Positions 16,872 to 25,533 of a DNA stretch of 43,034 nt are shown here, in pieces. The stretch's first letter is position 1; every line of letters starts with the position of its first letter. The notes under the pieces are model-generated. The model made no database searches. It was given only the letters and a program-made list of their open reading frames with translations, and was not told the origin of the DNA. Source of the DNA: Chloroflexota bacterium. GTDB lineage: Bacteria; Chloroflexota; Anaerolineae; JAAEKA01. A program made the translations under genes and the position numbers. The stretch lies in NCBI GenBank assembly GCA_034717495.1, contig JAYELL010000113.1, positions 1 through 43,034 of the forward strand, read 5' to 3'.

Positions 16872-18446
16872 ATGTCCAGCCCGCCCGAACCTGAATCAAT
16901 CCTTGATCCAGGCGGTTTCGACGGCACGCCAATCGGGCCTGCCTTGTTATGGCTTCGCCGCCAGCCCGAAGAAAGCCATCTTGTTGGCGGTTCGGTGCGG
17001 GATCTTTTGCTGGGCCGACCCATCGGGGATCTGGACGTTGTAGTGGAGACAGGTGGGCAGGAACTCGCCCGGCGTCTGGCTGACGTCATGGGCGGCGCCT
17101 ACGTTGGCCTGGACACGGAACGGGATATTGGGCGGGCGATTCTGAGGCAGCCTGCGCAGGGCCTTGTTCAGGTTGATGTCGCAGCATGGCGGGCCGACAC
17201 CCTGGTGGAAGATCTTTTGCTCAGGGATTTCACCGTCAACGCGATGGCGGTGTCGCTTGCCCATGGCCCCTCGGGGATCATTGATCCCTCCGGTGGGCTC
17301 GCTGACACGGCGCAGCGGTTTCTTCGACTGGTATCGGACACGGCCCTTGCCGATGATCCTCTCCGAAGTCTGCGGGCGATCAGGCTTGTTGCGGAACTCT
17401 CTTCCCTGGGATTCCGTCTAGAGAGCGAAACAGCCCGAAGGGTCCAGCGGGCGTCGCCCGCGCTCGCAACCTGTGCTGACGAACGAGTCCGGGATGAACT
17501 GGTGAAAATCCTGTCGGTGGATAGGCCGGGGCAGTGGGTTGCAGAGATGGGTGACTATGAGCAACTCGACGTGCTTTTGCCAGAGCTCGAACGTACCCAT
17601 GGTGTCCTTCAGTCGCCACCGCATCATCTGGACGTCTTTGACCACAGCTTGCTCGTGGTTGACATGGTTTCCTGGCACCAGGCATTGATCGATGGGTGTG
17701 AAGAACCCCGTGACGAATGGGATCTTGTCCTGATGGATGTGCTTGCAGAGCAGCTCGAACTGGTCCAGGAGCATTTCAGTCACGGCGAAGGTGCCGGTCT
17801 GCGTTCCAGAGGACACATGCTGCGGTGGGCCGCTCTGGGCCATGATCTTGGCAAGCCTACGACAGCTGCGGTCAAGGCAAGTTCATCCGGTGAAACACGG
17901 ATCCGCTTCTTGGGCCACGAACGGGTGGGTGCAGACCTGATTTCCGACGTATTGCGCCGGCTGCGTTTCAATGACGCGGAGGTACGCCGCGTAGCATCTG
18001 TCGTAGCACATCACCTGCGCCCATTGCAACTGGCTTCCGCTTCCGGGCCACCCAGCCGCAAGGCGGTTCACCGTTATTTCCGCGATCTTGGAGATGCGGG
18101 AATCGATGTGGCGATGTTAAGCCTGGCGGATTTTCGGGCCAAGAGGGATTCTGGCGCAACATTGGACGACTGGCTATCCCTGCTGGGTGTAGTAGAGGGT
18201 CTGTTGGATGATTTTTGGCAGCGACCGGAGCAGGTCGTTTCGCCGCCCGCCCTGGTCGATGGTAGAGATCTCATGGAGACTCTCAATCTGCCACCAGGCC
18301 CGCTGATCGGCCAACTTCTGGAGAAGATCGCCGAGCAACAGGCCGTGGGCACGATCCAGACAGGGCGGCAGGCGCTGGATTACGCACTGAGACAACAAGA
18401 GGAACATGGAATCACAGGTTTGCCCCCTGTTGGGGCTGGTGGATGA
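16872..18446 (+). CDS. cca: tRNA nucleotidyltransferase/poly(A) polymerase family protein with HD domain (CCA-adding type)
   Basis: 524 residues. The N-terminal nucleotidyltransferase domain has [20 protein letters not shown], with metal-binding Asp53 and Asp55, then [14 protein letters not shown] and the neck region [16 protein letters not shown] that selects C and A. An HD domain follows: [14 protein letters not shown] near 255 and GHDLGKP with His324/Asp325, plus VVAHHLRP. Such enzymes build or repair the 3' CCA end of tRNA; some relatives add only A, so the exact product is not certain. An insertion of about 40 residues (260-310) separates the two HD parts. It begins 9 bp after sucD and its 3' end overlaps the next gene by 41 bp, which implies coupled translation. 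Confidence 0.88.
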   Translation: MSSPPEPESILDPGGFDGTPIGPALLWLRRQPEESHLVGGSVRDLLLGRPIGDLDVVVETGGQELARRLADVMGGAYVGLDTERDIGRAILRQPAQGLVQVDVAAWRADTLVEDLLLRDFTVNAMAVSLAHGPSGIIDPSGGLADTAQRFLRLVSDTALADDPLRSLRAIRLVAELSSLGFRLESETARRVQRASPALATCADERVRDELVKILSVDRPGQWVAEMGDYEQLDVLLPELERTHGVLQSPPHHLDVFDHSLLVVDMVSWHQALIDGCEEPRDEWDLVLMDVLAEQLELVQEHFSHGEGAGLRSRGHMLRWAALGHDLGKPTTAAVKASSSGETRIRFLGHERVGADLISDVLRRLRFNDAEVRRVASVVAHHLRPLQLASASGPPSRKAVHRYFRDLGDAGIDVAMLSLADFRAKRDSGATLDDWLSLLGVVEGLLDDFWQRPEQVVSPPALVDGRDLMETLNLPPGPLIGQLLEKIAEQQAVGTIQTGRQALDYALRQQEEHGITGLPPVGAGG

Positions 18447-20016
18447 GCAAGGCGCTTATCTGACCTATCCCAGCTACGAAAACCGATGTTACGCATCAAG
18501 CCCGCACCAGTCGATTCCCCTGAATGAGCAGACATTTTTCTGCCTTGGGGGTAATCGGGATCGTTGCCCGCGGCTGATGGCGCGCGATGCTGCGGCCAGT
18601 GGCGAGTCCGCGGCTGTCGATGACGAAGCAGCCTTTGCCGGCGCAACCGCGGCAGCGTTCGCTGTAACATCCGAGCTGGATGAGGATTTTTCGTCCGCGT
18701 CCGGTATTGGGGACAACTACGATTGGGAGGAGAGCTCGCAGGATATTGGCGAGCAGTTCGAAGCTGATTACGCCGTTCCGCCACCGCCACCGCCGGTCTA
18801 CCCGCCGCAATCTGGCGGTCCCTCCAGGCGACCTGTGTGGCCCCTCTTGCTGGCAGCCGGCACCCTGGTGACTGTGCTCATGTTGTGTGCATTTGCCAGT
18901 GCCAGTTGGGTCGGATGGCAATCTTTGTCGAATCGATTGGCGCTTAATCCCTCAGTCACCGCAATTGTCGAGGGGGGCGGTCCCCAGGGGGTGGTACCAA
19001 TCACCAAAACGACCGAGTCGGGGACCATCGTTCTCATTGTTACCCCGACCCCTTTGCCCGGCACAGGCGAAACGCCGGTCGAGCCGACGCCGGCGGAATC
19101 GACGACCATGGTCGTCATCCCGACGCTGCCTCCAACCTTGACGCCCTTTCGGCCGACGCCTACTTTTACCTGGACGCCGATAGTGCCTCCTACGCAGCGG
19201 CCTTCGGCCACGCCATTCCCGACCAATACGCGTGTTCCCCCGGCAACGGCCACACCCATACCGCCGCCAACGGCGACCTGGCAAGCGACCCACGAGGCCT
19301 TCTCCATGTCCTTCACGGCCAACCCCACCACCATCAATCAGGGGCAGGAATCGACCCTTTCCTGGAACGTTCGCGGCGTACAGGCGATTTATCTGGATGG
19401 CGAAGGTGTATCCGGTCCTACCGGTTCCAAGCGGGTGAAGCCCAGCTCGACAAAGACCTACACGTTGAGGGTCATCAAGCACAATGGATCGGTGCAGGAA
19501 GAATCGCAGACGGTTACTGTCAACCGGCCAACACCTACCCTGACGCCGACCACGACACCCACTTTCACCCCCACGCCCTTCTACGAGATTAGCTTTGCCG
19601 AGGATCTCGACATCACGGTGATCGACGGCACCGAAAATTCTTGCCGCACCGGCAACGGCTGCCCGCTGTTCTTGATCCAGGTTCGCAACCATGGCAATCG
19701 AACCCTCGATTACCAGCTCACCAAGTCAAGTCCCGACTTGCCGGCGGGGTGGGGAGTTTTCTTCTGCTGGGCCAGCGACTGCGAATTCGGCGATGAATCG
19801 CCCATCAAAAACCTGGATGTGGGCGCCAGGGATACGGTTTCATTGAACTACCGCGTCCCTGCCAATCTGGTGGATGGCAATTATCTGACAACCGTACTTG
19901 GCACGTGTATTCAGTGCTCCCAGCCCGATTTCCAACAGACGTTCAATGTTCAGGTGCGGCTTCCCACACCCACACCCACTCGCACGGCCACGCCAACACC
20001 GACCCCCAACCCCTGA
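18406..20016 (+). CDS. Single-pass membrane protein with Cys-rich N-terminal domain and Thr-Pro-rich exterior
   Basis: 536 residues. The start at 18406 lies inside the previous gene; the conserved N-terminus [20 protein letters not shown] begins at residue 6, which supports that start. The first 55 residues hold four cysteines (CPLLG, NRCYA, FFCLGG, RCPRL) in a pattern I recall from many Chloroflexota surface proteins, often paired with LysM domains; here no LysM is seen. An acidic linker, a Pro run (PPPPPPVYPP, about 125-135) and one membrane helix (about 142-165, LLLAAGTLVTVLMLCAFASA) follow. Outside are Thr-Pro linkers, an Ig-like domain (about 305-370, SFTANPTTINQGQESTLSWN), another TP linker and a Cys-containing beta domain (about 395-520). 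The cytoplasmic Cys domain could link to the phosphatase encoded next. Function unknown. Confidence 0.75.
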   Translation: MESQVCPLLGLVDEQGAYLTYPSYENRCYASSPHQSIPLNEQTFFCLGGNRDRCPRLMARDAAASGESAAVDDEAAFAGATAAAFAVTSELDEDFSSASGIGDNYDWEESSQDIGEQFEADYAVPPPPPPVYPPQSGGPSRRPVWPLLLAAGTLVTVLMLCAFASASWVGWQSLSNRLALNPSVTAIVEGGGPQGVVPITKTTESGTIVLIVTPTPLPGTGETPVEPTPAESTTMVVIPTLPPTLTPFRPTPTFTWTPIVPPTQRPSATPFPTNTRVPPATATPIPPPTATWQATHEAFSMSFTANPTTINQGQESTLSWNVRGVQAIYLDGEGVSGPTGSKRVKPSSTKTYTLRVIKHNGSVQEESQTVTVNRPTPTLTPTTTPTFTPTPFYEISFAEDLDITVIDGTENSCRTGNGCPLFLIQVRNHGNRTLDYQLTKSSPDLPAGWGVFFCWASDCEFGDESPIKNLDVGARDTVSLNYRVPANLVDGNYLTTVLGTCIQCSQPDFQQTFNVQVRLPTPTPTRTATPTPTPNP

Positions 20017-20035
20017 CGCCGGCAGGACAGTACCC

Positions 20036-20785
20036 TTGAAGGCACTTGACCTTGACCTCGAAATCTATCTGGCGATTGCCAAGATAGGGAAATACGCGAC
20101 CAGCGAAAGCGGCGATACCGTCGAGGTGATTGAGCGACCCCACGGCGGCATTTCAGCGGTGATTGCCGATGGCCAGCGCAGCGGAAAAGCAGCCAAGACT
20201 ATCAGCAATATCGTCGTAAGAAAGGCAGTGTCCCTGTTGGCAGATGGCGTTCGCGATGGTGCCGCGGCCCGGGCTTCCCATGACTACCTTCGTACCCATC
20301 GCCGGGGACAGGTATCGGCGACGTTGAATATCGTCTCCGTGGACCTTGCCAGCAAAACCCTCTTGATCTCCCGCAATTCCCATTGCCCGGTTCTTGTTTA
20401 CAATCCAGCCTGGGCTGGCAAGCGGTCTCCTGATGGCTGGCTCTTTCTCAACGATCCCAGTGATGCGATTGGAATCGCAACGCTGGTCAAGCCGGTGATT
20501 TCTGAAATGGCTCTGGAAGTGGGCACGACTGTCCTGGTTTTCACCGATGGTCTCTGGACAGCTGGCGAGCGCTCGGGTGATCGCATCGCCATCGCTGCGC
20601 TGGTGCAATCCTTGATCCAGAAGGGTGTGGATGACCCTGAGGACCTGGCCGAGGTCGTTCTTGAGGAAGCCATCAGGCTTGATCAGGGTCGTCCCAGGGA
20701 CGACATGAGCTTGCTGGTTTTGGGCGTGAGGCGGAGGGAGAGAGAAGACCGGGTGCGACGTCTGTCGGTTAGCTTGCCAGTTTAG
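20036..20785 (+). CDS. SpoIIE/PP2C-type serine phosphatase
   Basis: The frame is open from 19898, but the part before 20036 is the shadow of the previous gene's TP-rich tail, so I take the TTG at 20036 (249 residues); no strong ribosome site fixes it. The protein has the PP2C signature order: GGISAVIADGQRSGKAAKTI (metal-binding Asp in ADGQRSG), ATLNIVSVDLASKTLLISRN, TTVLVFTDGLWTAGER, and RPRDDMSLLVLGV (second metal site DDMS). SpoIIE-type phosphatases dephosphorylate anti-anti-sigma factors or similar proteins. No sensor domain is attached, so input probably comes from a partner, perhaps the membrane protein just upstream. The gap to that gene is 19 bp and to the next gene 15 bp. Confidence 0.85.
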   Translation: MKALDLDLEIYLAIAKIGKYATSESGDTVEVIERPHGGISAVIADGQRSGKAAKTISNIVVRKAVSLLADGVRDGAAARASHDYLRTHRRGQVSATLNIVSVDLASKTLLISRNSHCPVLVYNPAWAGKRSPDGWLFLNDPSDAIGIATLVKPVISEMALEVGTTVLVFTDGLWTAGERSGDRIAIAALVQSLIQKGVDDPEDLAEVVLEEAIRLDQGRPRDDMSLLVLGVRRREREDRVRRLSVSLPV

Positions 20786-20800
20786 CACAGGCTCGGGATC

Positions 20801-21184
20801 ATGTCGATTACTGCTGCCGGGGGCAATCGCGGCGAGGTAGGCCCCATCAAGGTTGTTGGTCCCTGCAAGTCGGGAAAGACAAGCCTTGTTGCGGCCCTGC
20901 TTGGGTTGGGATTTCAGGCTCGTGGCTGTTCGCAGGAACACTCGCAGGTACCTGACATGTGGCGCAGGATTGCGCCTCCACGGTGGCTTATTTTCCTCGA
21001 CGTTTCGACCCAGGTAATGCGGGAACGTTCGGCACGCGATGACTGGACCGATGATATCCTCGCTGTTCAGCAGGCGCGGTTGAGAAATGCCCGCGGTCAC
21101 GCACATCTGTACATCCATACCGATGGGTTAAACGCCAGCCAGGTGCTTGAACAGGTCCTGGCGTTTTTTGCCAGTCGTGAGTAA
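20801..21184 (+). CDS. Small P-loop NTPase
   Basis: 127 residues. The Walker A loop VVGPCKSGKTSLVAALLGLG is at about 19-38. WLIFLDVSTQVMRERS (about 67-82) resembles the Walker B and base-binding strand of nucleoside-monophosphate kinases. The rest of a kinase lid is missing, so it is shorter than any adenylate-type kinase I know. The gene begins 15 bp after the phosphatase and closes the operon that starts at sucC. Oddly, a terminator-like hairpin with a T run (21131-21169) lies inside its last 18 codons, ahead of the stop. It may be a small regulatory GTPase-like or kinase-like protein; I do not know its substrate. Confidence 0.75.
   Translation: MSITAAGGNRGEVGPIKVVGPCKSGKTSLVAALLGLGFQARGCSQEHSQVPDMWRRIAPPRWLIFLDVSTQVMRERSARDDWTDDILAVQQARLRNARGHAHLYIHTDGLNASQVLEQVLAFFASRE
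21131..21169 (+). terminator. Rho-independent terminator-like hairpin inside the 3' end of a gene
   Basis: AACGCCAG (21131-21138) pairs perfectly with CTGGCGTT (21158-21165) around a 19-base loop, followed at once by T residues through 21169. The stop codon of the P-loop gene is at 21182-21184, so a transcript ending here would lack it. The next gene has its own promoter 48 bp beyond. Confidence 0.6.
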
Positions 21185-21216
21185 TCGTTATTGAAGCCGA
21201 ATTCGCCCCCCGATAT

Positions 21217-21245
21217 TTGACAGTGTAGTGGGGCTGCGCTATAAT
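21217..21245 (+). promoter_or_regulatory. Consensus promoter of secDF
   Basis: TTGACA at 21217-21222, exactly 17 bp, TATAAT at 21240-21245: a perfect match to the sigma-70 consensus. Transcription should start near 21252, leaving a 250-base leader before the secD ATG at 21504. Confidence 0.85.
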
Positions 21246-21255
21246 CCGCAAAGCG

Positions 21256-21283
21256 ACCGGTGGAAGTCCGTTTCACCGGTTTT
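21256..21283 (+). terminator. Terminator-like hairpin at the start of the secDF leader (possible attenuator)
   Basis: ACCGGTGGAA (21256-21265) pairs with TTTCACCGGT (21271-21280) over 10 bp with one G-T pair and a 5-base loop, followed by TTTTC. It begins only about 4 bases after the predicted transcription start. As a simple terminator it would block secDF, so conditional readthrough, or protection of the 5' end of the transcript, is more likely. Confidence 0.5.
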
Positions 21284-21348
21284 CTTACGTAACGATTAAA
21301 TGTCGTTGCCGGGTGCTTTGCCTGACCAGTTCGATCCGCATAACCGCA

Positions 21349-21375
21349 AGCAACCAGTCGCCGCGGCTGGTTGCT
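21349..21375 (+). other. Second stable hairpin in the secDF leader
   Basis: AGCAACCAG (21349-21357) pairs perfectly with CTGGTTGCT (21367-21375) around a 9-base loop. No T run follows. The frame open from 21300 through this leader does not look like protein, so the whole stretch 21252-21503 is best read as an untranslated leader. Confidence 0.5.
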
Positions 21376-21503
21376 CTTCTGCAGGCAGGTGGTCACAGGC
21401 AAGAGTCTCAAGAGTCTATTGTGCCGGTTACTTCTGGTTGACAGATGAAACTGTCTGTTCCAGAACGCCGACGTTAGCACCGGGCGATGGCCAGGAGCAT
21501 GAG

Positions 21504-22901
21504 ATGAAAGATCGCAGTTTCGGGGCCCTCCTTCTCGTCATCATTGTGGCTTCTCTGGCACTGCTCATTGCATTGCCAGTTGACCATCCGGACTGGGCGT
21601 CCAACCTTCTTTTTTGGCAACCTGAAGGGTTTCGAGACCTGGAACTGAAGCAGGGCCTTGATCTACAGGGTGGCCTGCAGGTGTTGCTGCAAGCAGACAG
21701 CGTGGGAGAAGTCAACCCCGATGCCCTTGAATCAGCAATGCTGGTTGTAGAAAACCGCGTCAATGGCCTGGGTGTCAGCGAGCCGCTGGTCCAGCGCCAG
21801 GGTGAGAATCGTATCATCGTCGAATTGCCTGGTGTTGACGATCCAGACCAGGCCATCAGCACCTTGAAGGGTACCGGGCTGCTCGAATTTGTTGCAGCCG
21901 GCCGGCAGGCGCCACCCGCCGGGATGATTCTCGAAACCGACCATGTCGGAGGCAGCGTAGCTGTCGGCACGGGGGGAGTTGAAACCGGGGCTGCCACTCT
22001 CAATCCGGAAACCGGTGAGCCATGGCACACGATAATGACCGGCGCGGATCTGAAATCGGCTCAGGTGGGTTTTGACAACCTGACCTCAGCTCCCATTATC
22101 CTCTTTGAACTCGGCGACAGCGGCACTGAGATCTTCCGGGATTTCACCCGGCAACATATTGGCGAGGTCGTTTCCATTGTCATGGATAAGCAGGTGCTGT
22201 CCTCTCCGGTGATCCAGAACGTGATCGATGGTGGTGGACAGATTTCCGGGCAGTTCACGCAGGAGGAGGCAAAAGGATTGGCCGTCCAGATGCAATATGG
22301 TGCCTTGCCGGTGCCACTTGCGGTGATCGACACCCGCGCCGTGGGTGCGACGTTGGGTGCTGACTCGGTGCGAAGCAGTATTACCGCGGGTGTCATTGGC
22401 CTGTTTGTCGTACTACTCTTCATGGCCGTCTACTACCGGGTGCCCGGCCTCATGGCTGATGTGGCGCTGATCATCTTTGTGTTGATCAACCTGTCGATCT
22501 TTAAGTTGATACCAATCACATTGACATTGCCAGGTATTGCAGGATTTCTCCTGGCTACCGGTACAGCTGTCGACGCCAACATCCTCATTTTTGAGCGTAT
22601 GAAGGAGGAGTTGCGAGCGGGCAAACCACTGCGCGTGGCCGTGGATGCCGGTTTCGATCGTGCATGGACCTCGATTCTCGACTCGAATCTGTCGACGCTG
22701 ATCACGGCAGGGATTCTCTTCTACTTTGGAGGCACTTTTGGCGCCAGCAGTGTTCGCGGTTTCGCTGTGACCCTCATTATCGGTATCCTCGTCAGTATGT
22801 TCACCGCAGTGTTCGTCACCAGGGTACTCATGAAGCTGGTTTTCGGTAGGCGCAAGTCGGAAGAACAGTTTGCCGGTAAAGCCTGGCTGCTGGGAGTCTA
22901 A
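21504..22901 (+). CDS. secD: Protein translocase subunit SecD
   Basis: The start at 21504 (MKDRSFGALL) follows CCAGGAG and gives 465 residues; the frame extends back to 21300 but that part is leader. There is a first membrane helix at about 7-26, then the conserved D1 motif (LKQGLDLQGGLQVLLQAD), the large outer domain, and five membrane helices from about 290 on. These include the D4 region AGFLLATGTAVDANILIFER and the D6-like WTSILDSNLSTLITAGILFY. SecD with SecF uses the proton gradient to help pull exported proteins across the membrane. secF starts 2 bp after its stop. No yajC gene is present upstream, where it is often found. Confidence 0.96.
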   Translation: MKDRSFGALLLVIIVASLALLIALPVDHPDWASNLLFWQPEGFRDLELKQGLDLQGGLQVLLQADSVGEVNPDALESAMLVVENRVNGLGVSEPLVQRQGENRIIVELPGVDDPDQAISTLKGTGLLEFVAAGRQAPPAGMILETDHVGGSVAVGTGGVETGAATLNPETGEPWHTIMTGADLKSAQVGFDNLTSAPIILFELGDSGTEIFRDFTRQHIGEVVSIVMDKQVLSSPVIQNVIDGGGQISGQFTQEEAKGLAVQMQYGALPVPLAVIDTRAVGATLGADSVRSSITAGVIGLFVVLLFMAVYYRVPGLMADVALIIFVLINLSIFKLIPITLTLPGIAGFLLATGTAVDANILIFERMKEELRAGKPLRVAVDAGFDRAWTSILDSNLSTLITAGILFYFGGTFGASSVRGFAVTLIIGILVSMFTAVFVTRVLMKLVFGRRKSEEQFAGKAWLLGV

Positions 22902-22903
22902 GC

Positions 22904-23848
22904 ATGTACAACATCGTCCAACACCGCAAATGGTACTATCTGTTCTCCGGTATTCTGATTCTGATCAGCCTACTCGCGATGGGCTACTCCTGGGTGACCA
23001 CCTCGTCGCCTCTTCAACTCAGTATTGACTTCACCGGCGGCGCCTACTGGGAGTTCGATCTCGCCGATGCTGCTGCTCCCGGGGATATCCGTGATGTCTT
23101 CGTGGAATTTGGGTTGAGCGATACATCGCTGACTACATTGGGCTCAGAAGGCAACCGATATCAAGCGCGTTTGAAGAGCATTGACGATGAGACCAAGGCG
23201 TCCATCGAGGACGAACTGGGTGCACGTTTTGGCGGCATCGACACTCGTCAATTCAGGAATGTCGGACCATCGGTAGGCGAAGAGGTAACCCGGGCTGCGT
23301 TCATGGCGGTCCTGGTGGCTTCCCTGGCTATTCTGGCCTTTATCGCATTCGCATTTCGCAATGTTCCCCACCCGGCCCGTTACGGCTTCGCCGCGATTGC
23401 GGCAATGGTTCATGACATCCTGATCACCCTGGGTTTCGTGTCCATCATGGGCCTGGTGGCAGGTTGGGAGGTGGATGCTCTCTTCCTGACAGCGCTGTTG
23501 ACCGTCATTGGATACAGTGTGCAGGACTCTATCGTTGTGTTCGACCGCATTCGGGAGAATACCTCGCGTTATCGGGGTGAGGATTTCGAGACCATCGCCA
23601 ACCGCAGTCTGCTGGAGACGGTCCACCGGTCGGTGGCTACCCAGCTTAACGCCTTCTTTATCATGATTGCGATCCTGATGTTTGGCGGCGATACGATAAA
23701 GCCCTTCATCGCCACCATGCTTGTGGGCTTGCTGAGCGGTACCTACTCGTCGATCTTTATTGCCGTTCCTTTGCTGGTTTCCTGGGAGATGGGGGATCTG
23801 CGAAGGTTGTTTGGCGGTGAAAAACGAAGTCAGCCGGCAACGGCCTGA
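22904..23848 (+). CDS. secF: Protein translocase subunit SecF
   Basis: 314 residues, normal for SecF. It has a membrane helix at about 12-32, an outer domain with the D1-like motif LSIDFTGGAYWEF, and then five helices holding MVHDILITLGFVSIMGL, LTVIGYSVQDSIVVFDRIRE and the signature NRSLLETVHRSVATQLNAFF. It partners with SecD; the two genes are separated by 2 bp. A strong terminator about 60 bp after the stop closes the transcript. Confidence 0.96.
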   Translation: MYNIVQHRKWYYLFSGILILISLLAMGYSWVTTSSPLQLSIDFTGGAYWEFDLADAAAPGDIRDVFVEFGLSDTSLTTLGSEGNRYQARLKSIDDETKASIEDELGARFGGIDTRQFRNVGPSVGEEVTRAAFMAVLVASLAILAFIAFAFRNVPHPARYGFAAIAAMVHDILITLGFVSIMGLVAGWEVDALFLTALLTVIGYSVQDSIVVFDRIRENTSRYRGEDFETIANRSLLETVHRSVATQLNAFFIMIAILMFGGDTIKPFIATMLVGLLSGTYSSIFIAVPLLVSWEMGDLRRLFGGEKRSQPATA

Positions 23849-23909
23849 ACTTACGTGATGGAAGATGGATGTCGTTTGATGTGGCGGTACCAGGCCCTTT
23901 AGGCAAGAC

Positions 23910-23939
23910 GCGGGGTGAGCGCAGGCTCGCCCCGCTTTT
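23910..23939 (+). terminator. Rho-independent terminator of secDF
   Basis: GCGGGGTGAGC (23910-23920) pairs with GCTCGCCCCGC (23925-23935) over 11 bp with one G-T pair and a GCAG loop, followed by TTTT. Confidence 0.85.
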
Positions 23940-23960
23940 CGATTCAACTGGCATGACAGG

Positions 23961-24272
23961 GTGATGCGCGCATTAATCTCGTCTCCGCAAGGCTTGTTAC
24001 CCGACGATCAGTTGGTTCGGCCTGCAGGAACGGTGGTGCTCAAGAGCACCTACGGGCAGCCTGTAGAAGCGGACTTGAGCCAGGTGGTGGTGGACGAAAT
24101 CTGCCTGGTCGGTTCTCGATGCGGTCCCTTTCCCCCGGCGCTGCGGATGCTTGCCGGAGGACTGGTTGATCCTGCTGCCCTTTTGGACGCTGTCTATTCG
24201 CTGGAGCAGGCCGAGGCTGCGTTCGAACTGGCAGCACGCCCTGGCATTCTTAAGGTTTTGTTGAAACCATAA
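23961..24272 (+). pseudogene. C-terminal fragment of a zinc-type alcohol dehydrogenase (MDR family)
   Basis: About 100 residues starting at GTG 23961 or ATG 23964. SSPQGLLPDDQLVRPAGTVV, LKSTYGQPVEADLSQVVVDE, VGSRCGPFPPALRML and LKVLLKP follow the end of the NAD-binding and C-terminal catalytic lobes of medium-chain dehydrogenases. The N-terminal two-thirds, with the catalytic zinc site and the GxGxxG dinucleotide loop, are missing, and secF plus a terminator occupy the space upstream. It has no convincing ribosome site. I read it as a gene remnant left by a deletion. It is a different lineage from the complete dehydrogenase at 27139. Confidence 0.7.
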
Positions 24273-24361
24273 CTGATTTTGTTAGAAGGATGTGGCCAGG
24301 GAAAAATTGCCTGGTTTCCTTCGGAGACGATCCCCGGTGGTCTGATTTGTCTCGTTTGGTG

Positions 24362-25525
24362 ATGTGTTCCGGTATGATGAGCTGCGCAATATCGGGTGGG
24401 ATTCAACAGAGAGAACCATCTCGTCCAAAACGGTTGGTTGTGTTGGTATTGTCGGCGGTGCTGGCTCTCGTTTCGATGGGTGCAGGTCCGCCGGTTCTGA
24501 CGGGCAGTAGACCTGGCTCGTTGCCTCTGTATGCCAGGCAGATTGACGCCTACCAGGCCGGCCAGCGGGCACCTGTGCTCTCTGCACCTTCAGCCACGCT
24601 GGTTGATGTGGACACCGGCAATGTGCTGCTTTCCATTAACCCCGACCTTTCCAGACCGATGGCCAGCACGACCAAGATCATGACGGCTTTGCTGGCTCTT
24701 GAACGCGCCGATCTGGCCGACAGGGTTGTAGTGCCTGCCAGCGCGTTGATTGGCGAAGCTTCCATGGGGCTTTTTGCTGGCGAGATCCTGACGGTCGAGG
24801 ATCTGCTTTGGGGTCTGTTGCTCAATTCAGGGAACGATGCTGCCATGGTCCTGGCAGAGCATGTGGCTGGATCCGAAGAAGCCTTTGTTGTACTTATGAA
24901 CGAACGGGCGGCCAGCCTTGGAATGTTCAACACCAGGTTTGCCAATCCCCATGGTCTCGACGAGCCGGGACATTTCAGCAGTGCAGAGGATCTCTGGCGC
25001 ATGACCCAGGCGGCTCTTAGGTATCCCAAGTTTCGCGAGATCGTCGCTACCCAATTCCACACGGTTGCGGGACACTCCCTTTGGAGTCGCAATGAAATGC
25101 TGGGCAATGTCGAGGGTGCGGACGGCGTGAAAACAGGCACGACCGATCTGGCCGGACAGTGTCTGGTCGGTTCCGTCACGGGTCCAGGCGGACATCAGGC
25201 CGTCTCTGTCGTACTGGGAAGCGGCGATCGTTACGCCGATGCCCAGGCTCTGTTCAGTCACTACGATCGGTTTTACCGTTGGGCACCCCTGCCGCAGATT
25301 CAGGGCCAGGCCGCCTGGCAGCGCGGTGCCGATGACCGGCCTTACCGGTTGGTCGCCACTGAAACGCCCGAGTTGTTCCTGCCCGATTGGCAGTGGGATC
25401 GCGTCAGGGCACAGGCGGTGATCGATGGCAACGAACCTGCCGGGCAGCAATCGGCCGGCGCCGTGCGCTGGTATCTTGGCGCGCAGCTCCTTGCCGAAGC
25501 GCCTGCCATCTGGTCGGCATATTGA
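24362..25525 (+). CDS. D-alanyl-D-alanine carboxypeptidase (PBP5/S11 family)
   Basis: The frame opens at 24290, but I prefer an ATG at 24362 or 24374, because the segment before it is not family-like. From 24362 there are 387 residues. A signal or membrane segment (LVVLVLSAVLALVSMGAG) comes first. The three penicillin-binding motifs follow: Ser102-Thr-Thr-Lys105 in MASTTKIMTAL (nucleophile Ser102), Ser156-Gly-Asn158 in LLNSGNDAAM, and Lys257-Thr-Gly259 in GVKTGTTD. These enzymes trim the last D-alanine from peptidoglycan stems outside the membrane. The C-terminal 100 residues differ from the usual PBP5 beta domain and have no clear amphipathic anchor. The next gene begins 8 bp after its stop. 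Confidence 0.9.
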   Translation: MCSGMMSCAISGGIQQREPSRPKRLVVLVLSAVLALVSMGAGPPVLTGSRPGSLPLYARQIDAYQAGQRAPVLSAPSATLVDVDTGNVLLSINPDLSRPMASTTKIMTALLALERADLADRVVVPASALIGEASMGLFAGEILTVEDLLWGLLLNSGNDAAMVLAEHVAGSEEAFVVLMNERAASLGMFNTRFANPHGLDEPGHFSSAEDLWRMTQAALRYPKFREIVATQFHTVAGHSLWSRNEMLGNVEGADGVKTGTTDLAGQCLVGSVTGPGGHQAVSVVLGSGDRYADAQALFSHYDRFYRWAPLPQIQGQAAWQRGADDRPYRLVATETPELFLPDWQWDRVRAQAVIDGNEPAGQQSAGAVRWYLGAQLLAEAPAIWSAY

Positions 25526-25533
25526 GGTGATGG

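Noticed and set aside
19898-20035. Extension of the phosphatase frame into the preceding gene
   Set aside because: The segment is the shifted reading of Thr-Pro repeats of the membrane protein and not part of a PP2C domain.
24350-24380. Promoter with TATGAT at 24373-24378 for the carboxypeptidase gene
   Set aside because: No good -35 box at the right distance, and it would place the start beyond the most likely ATG codons.
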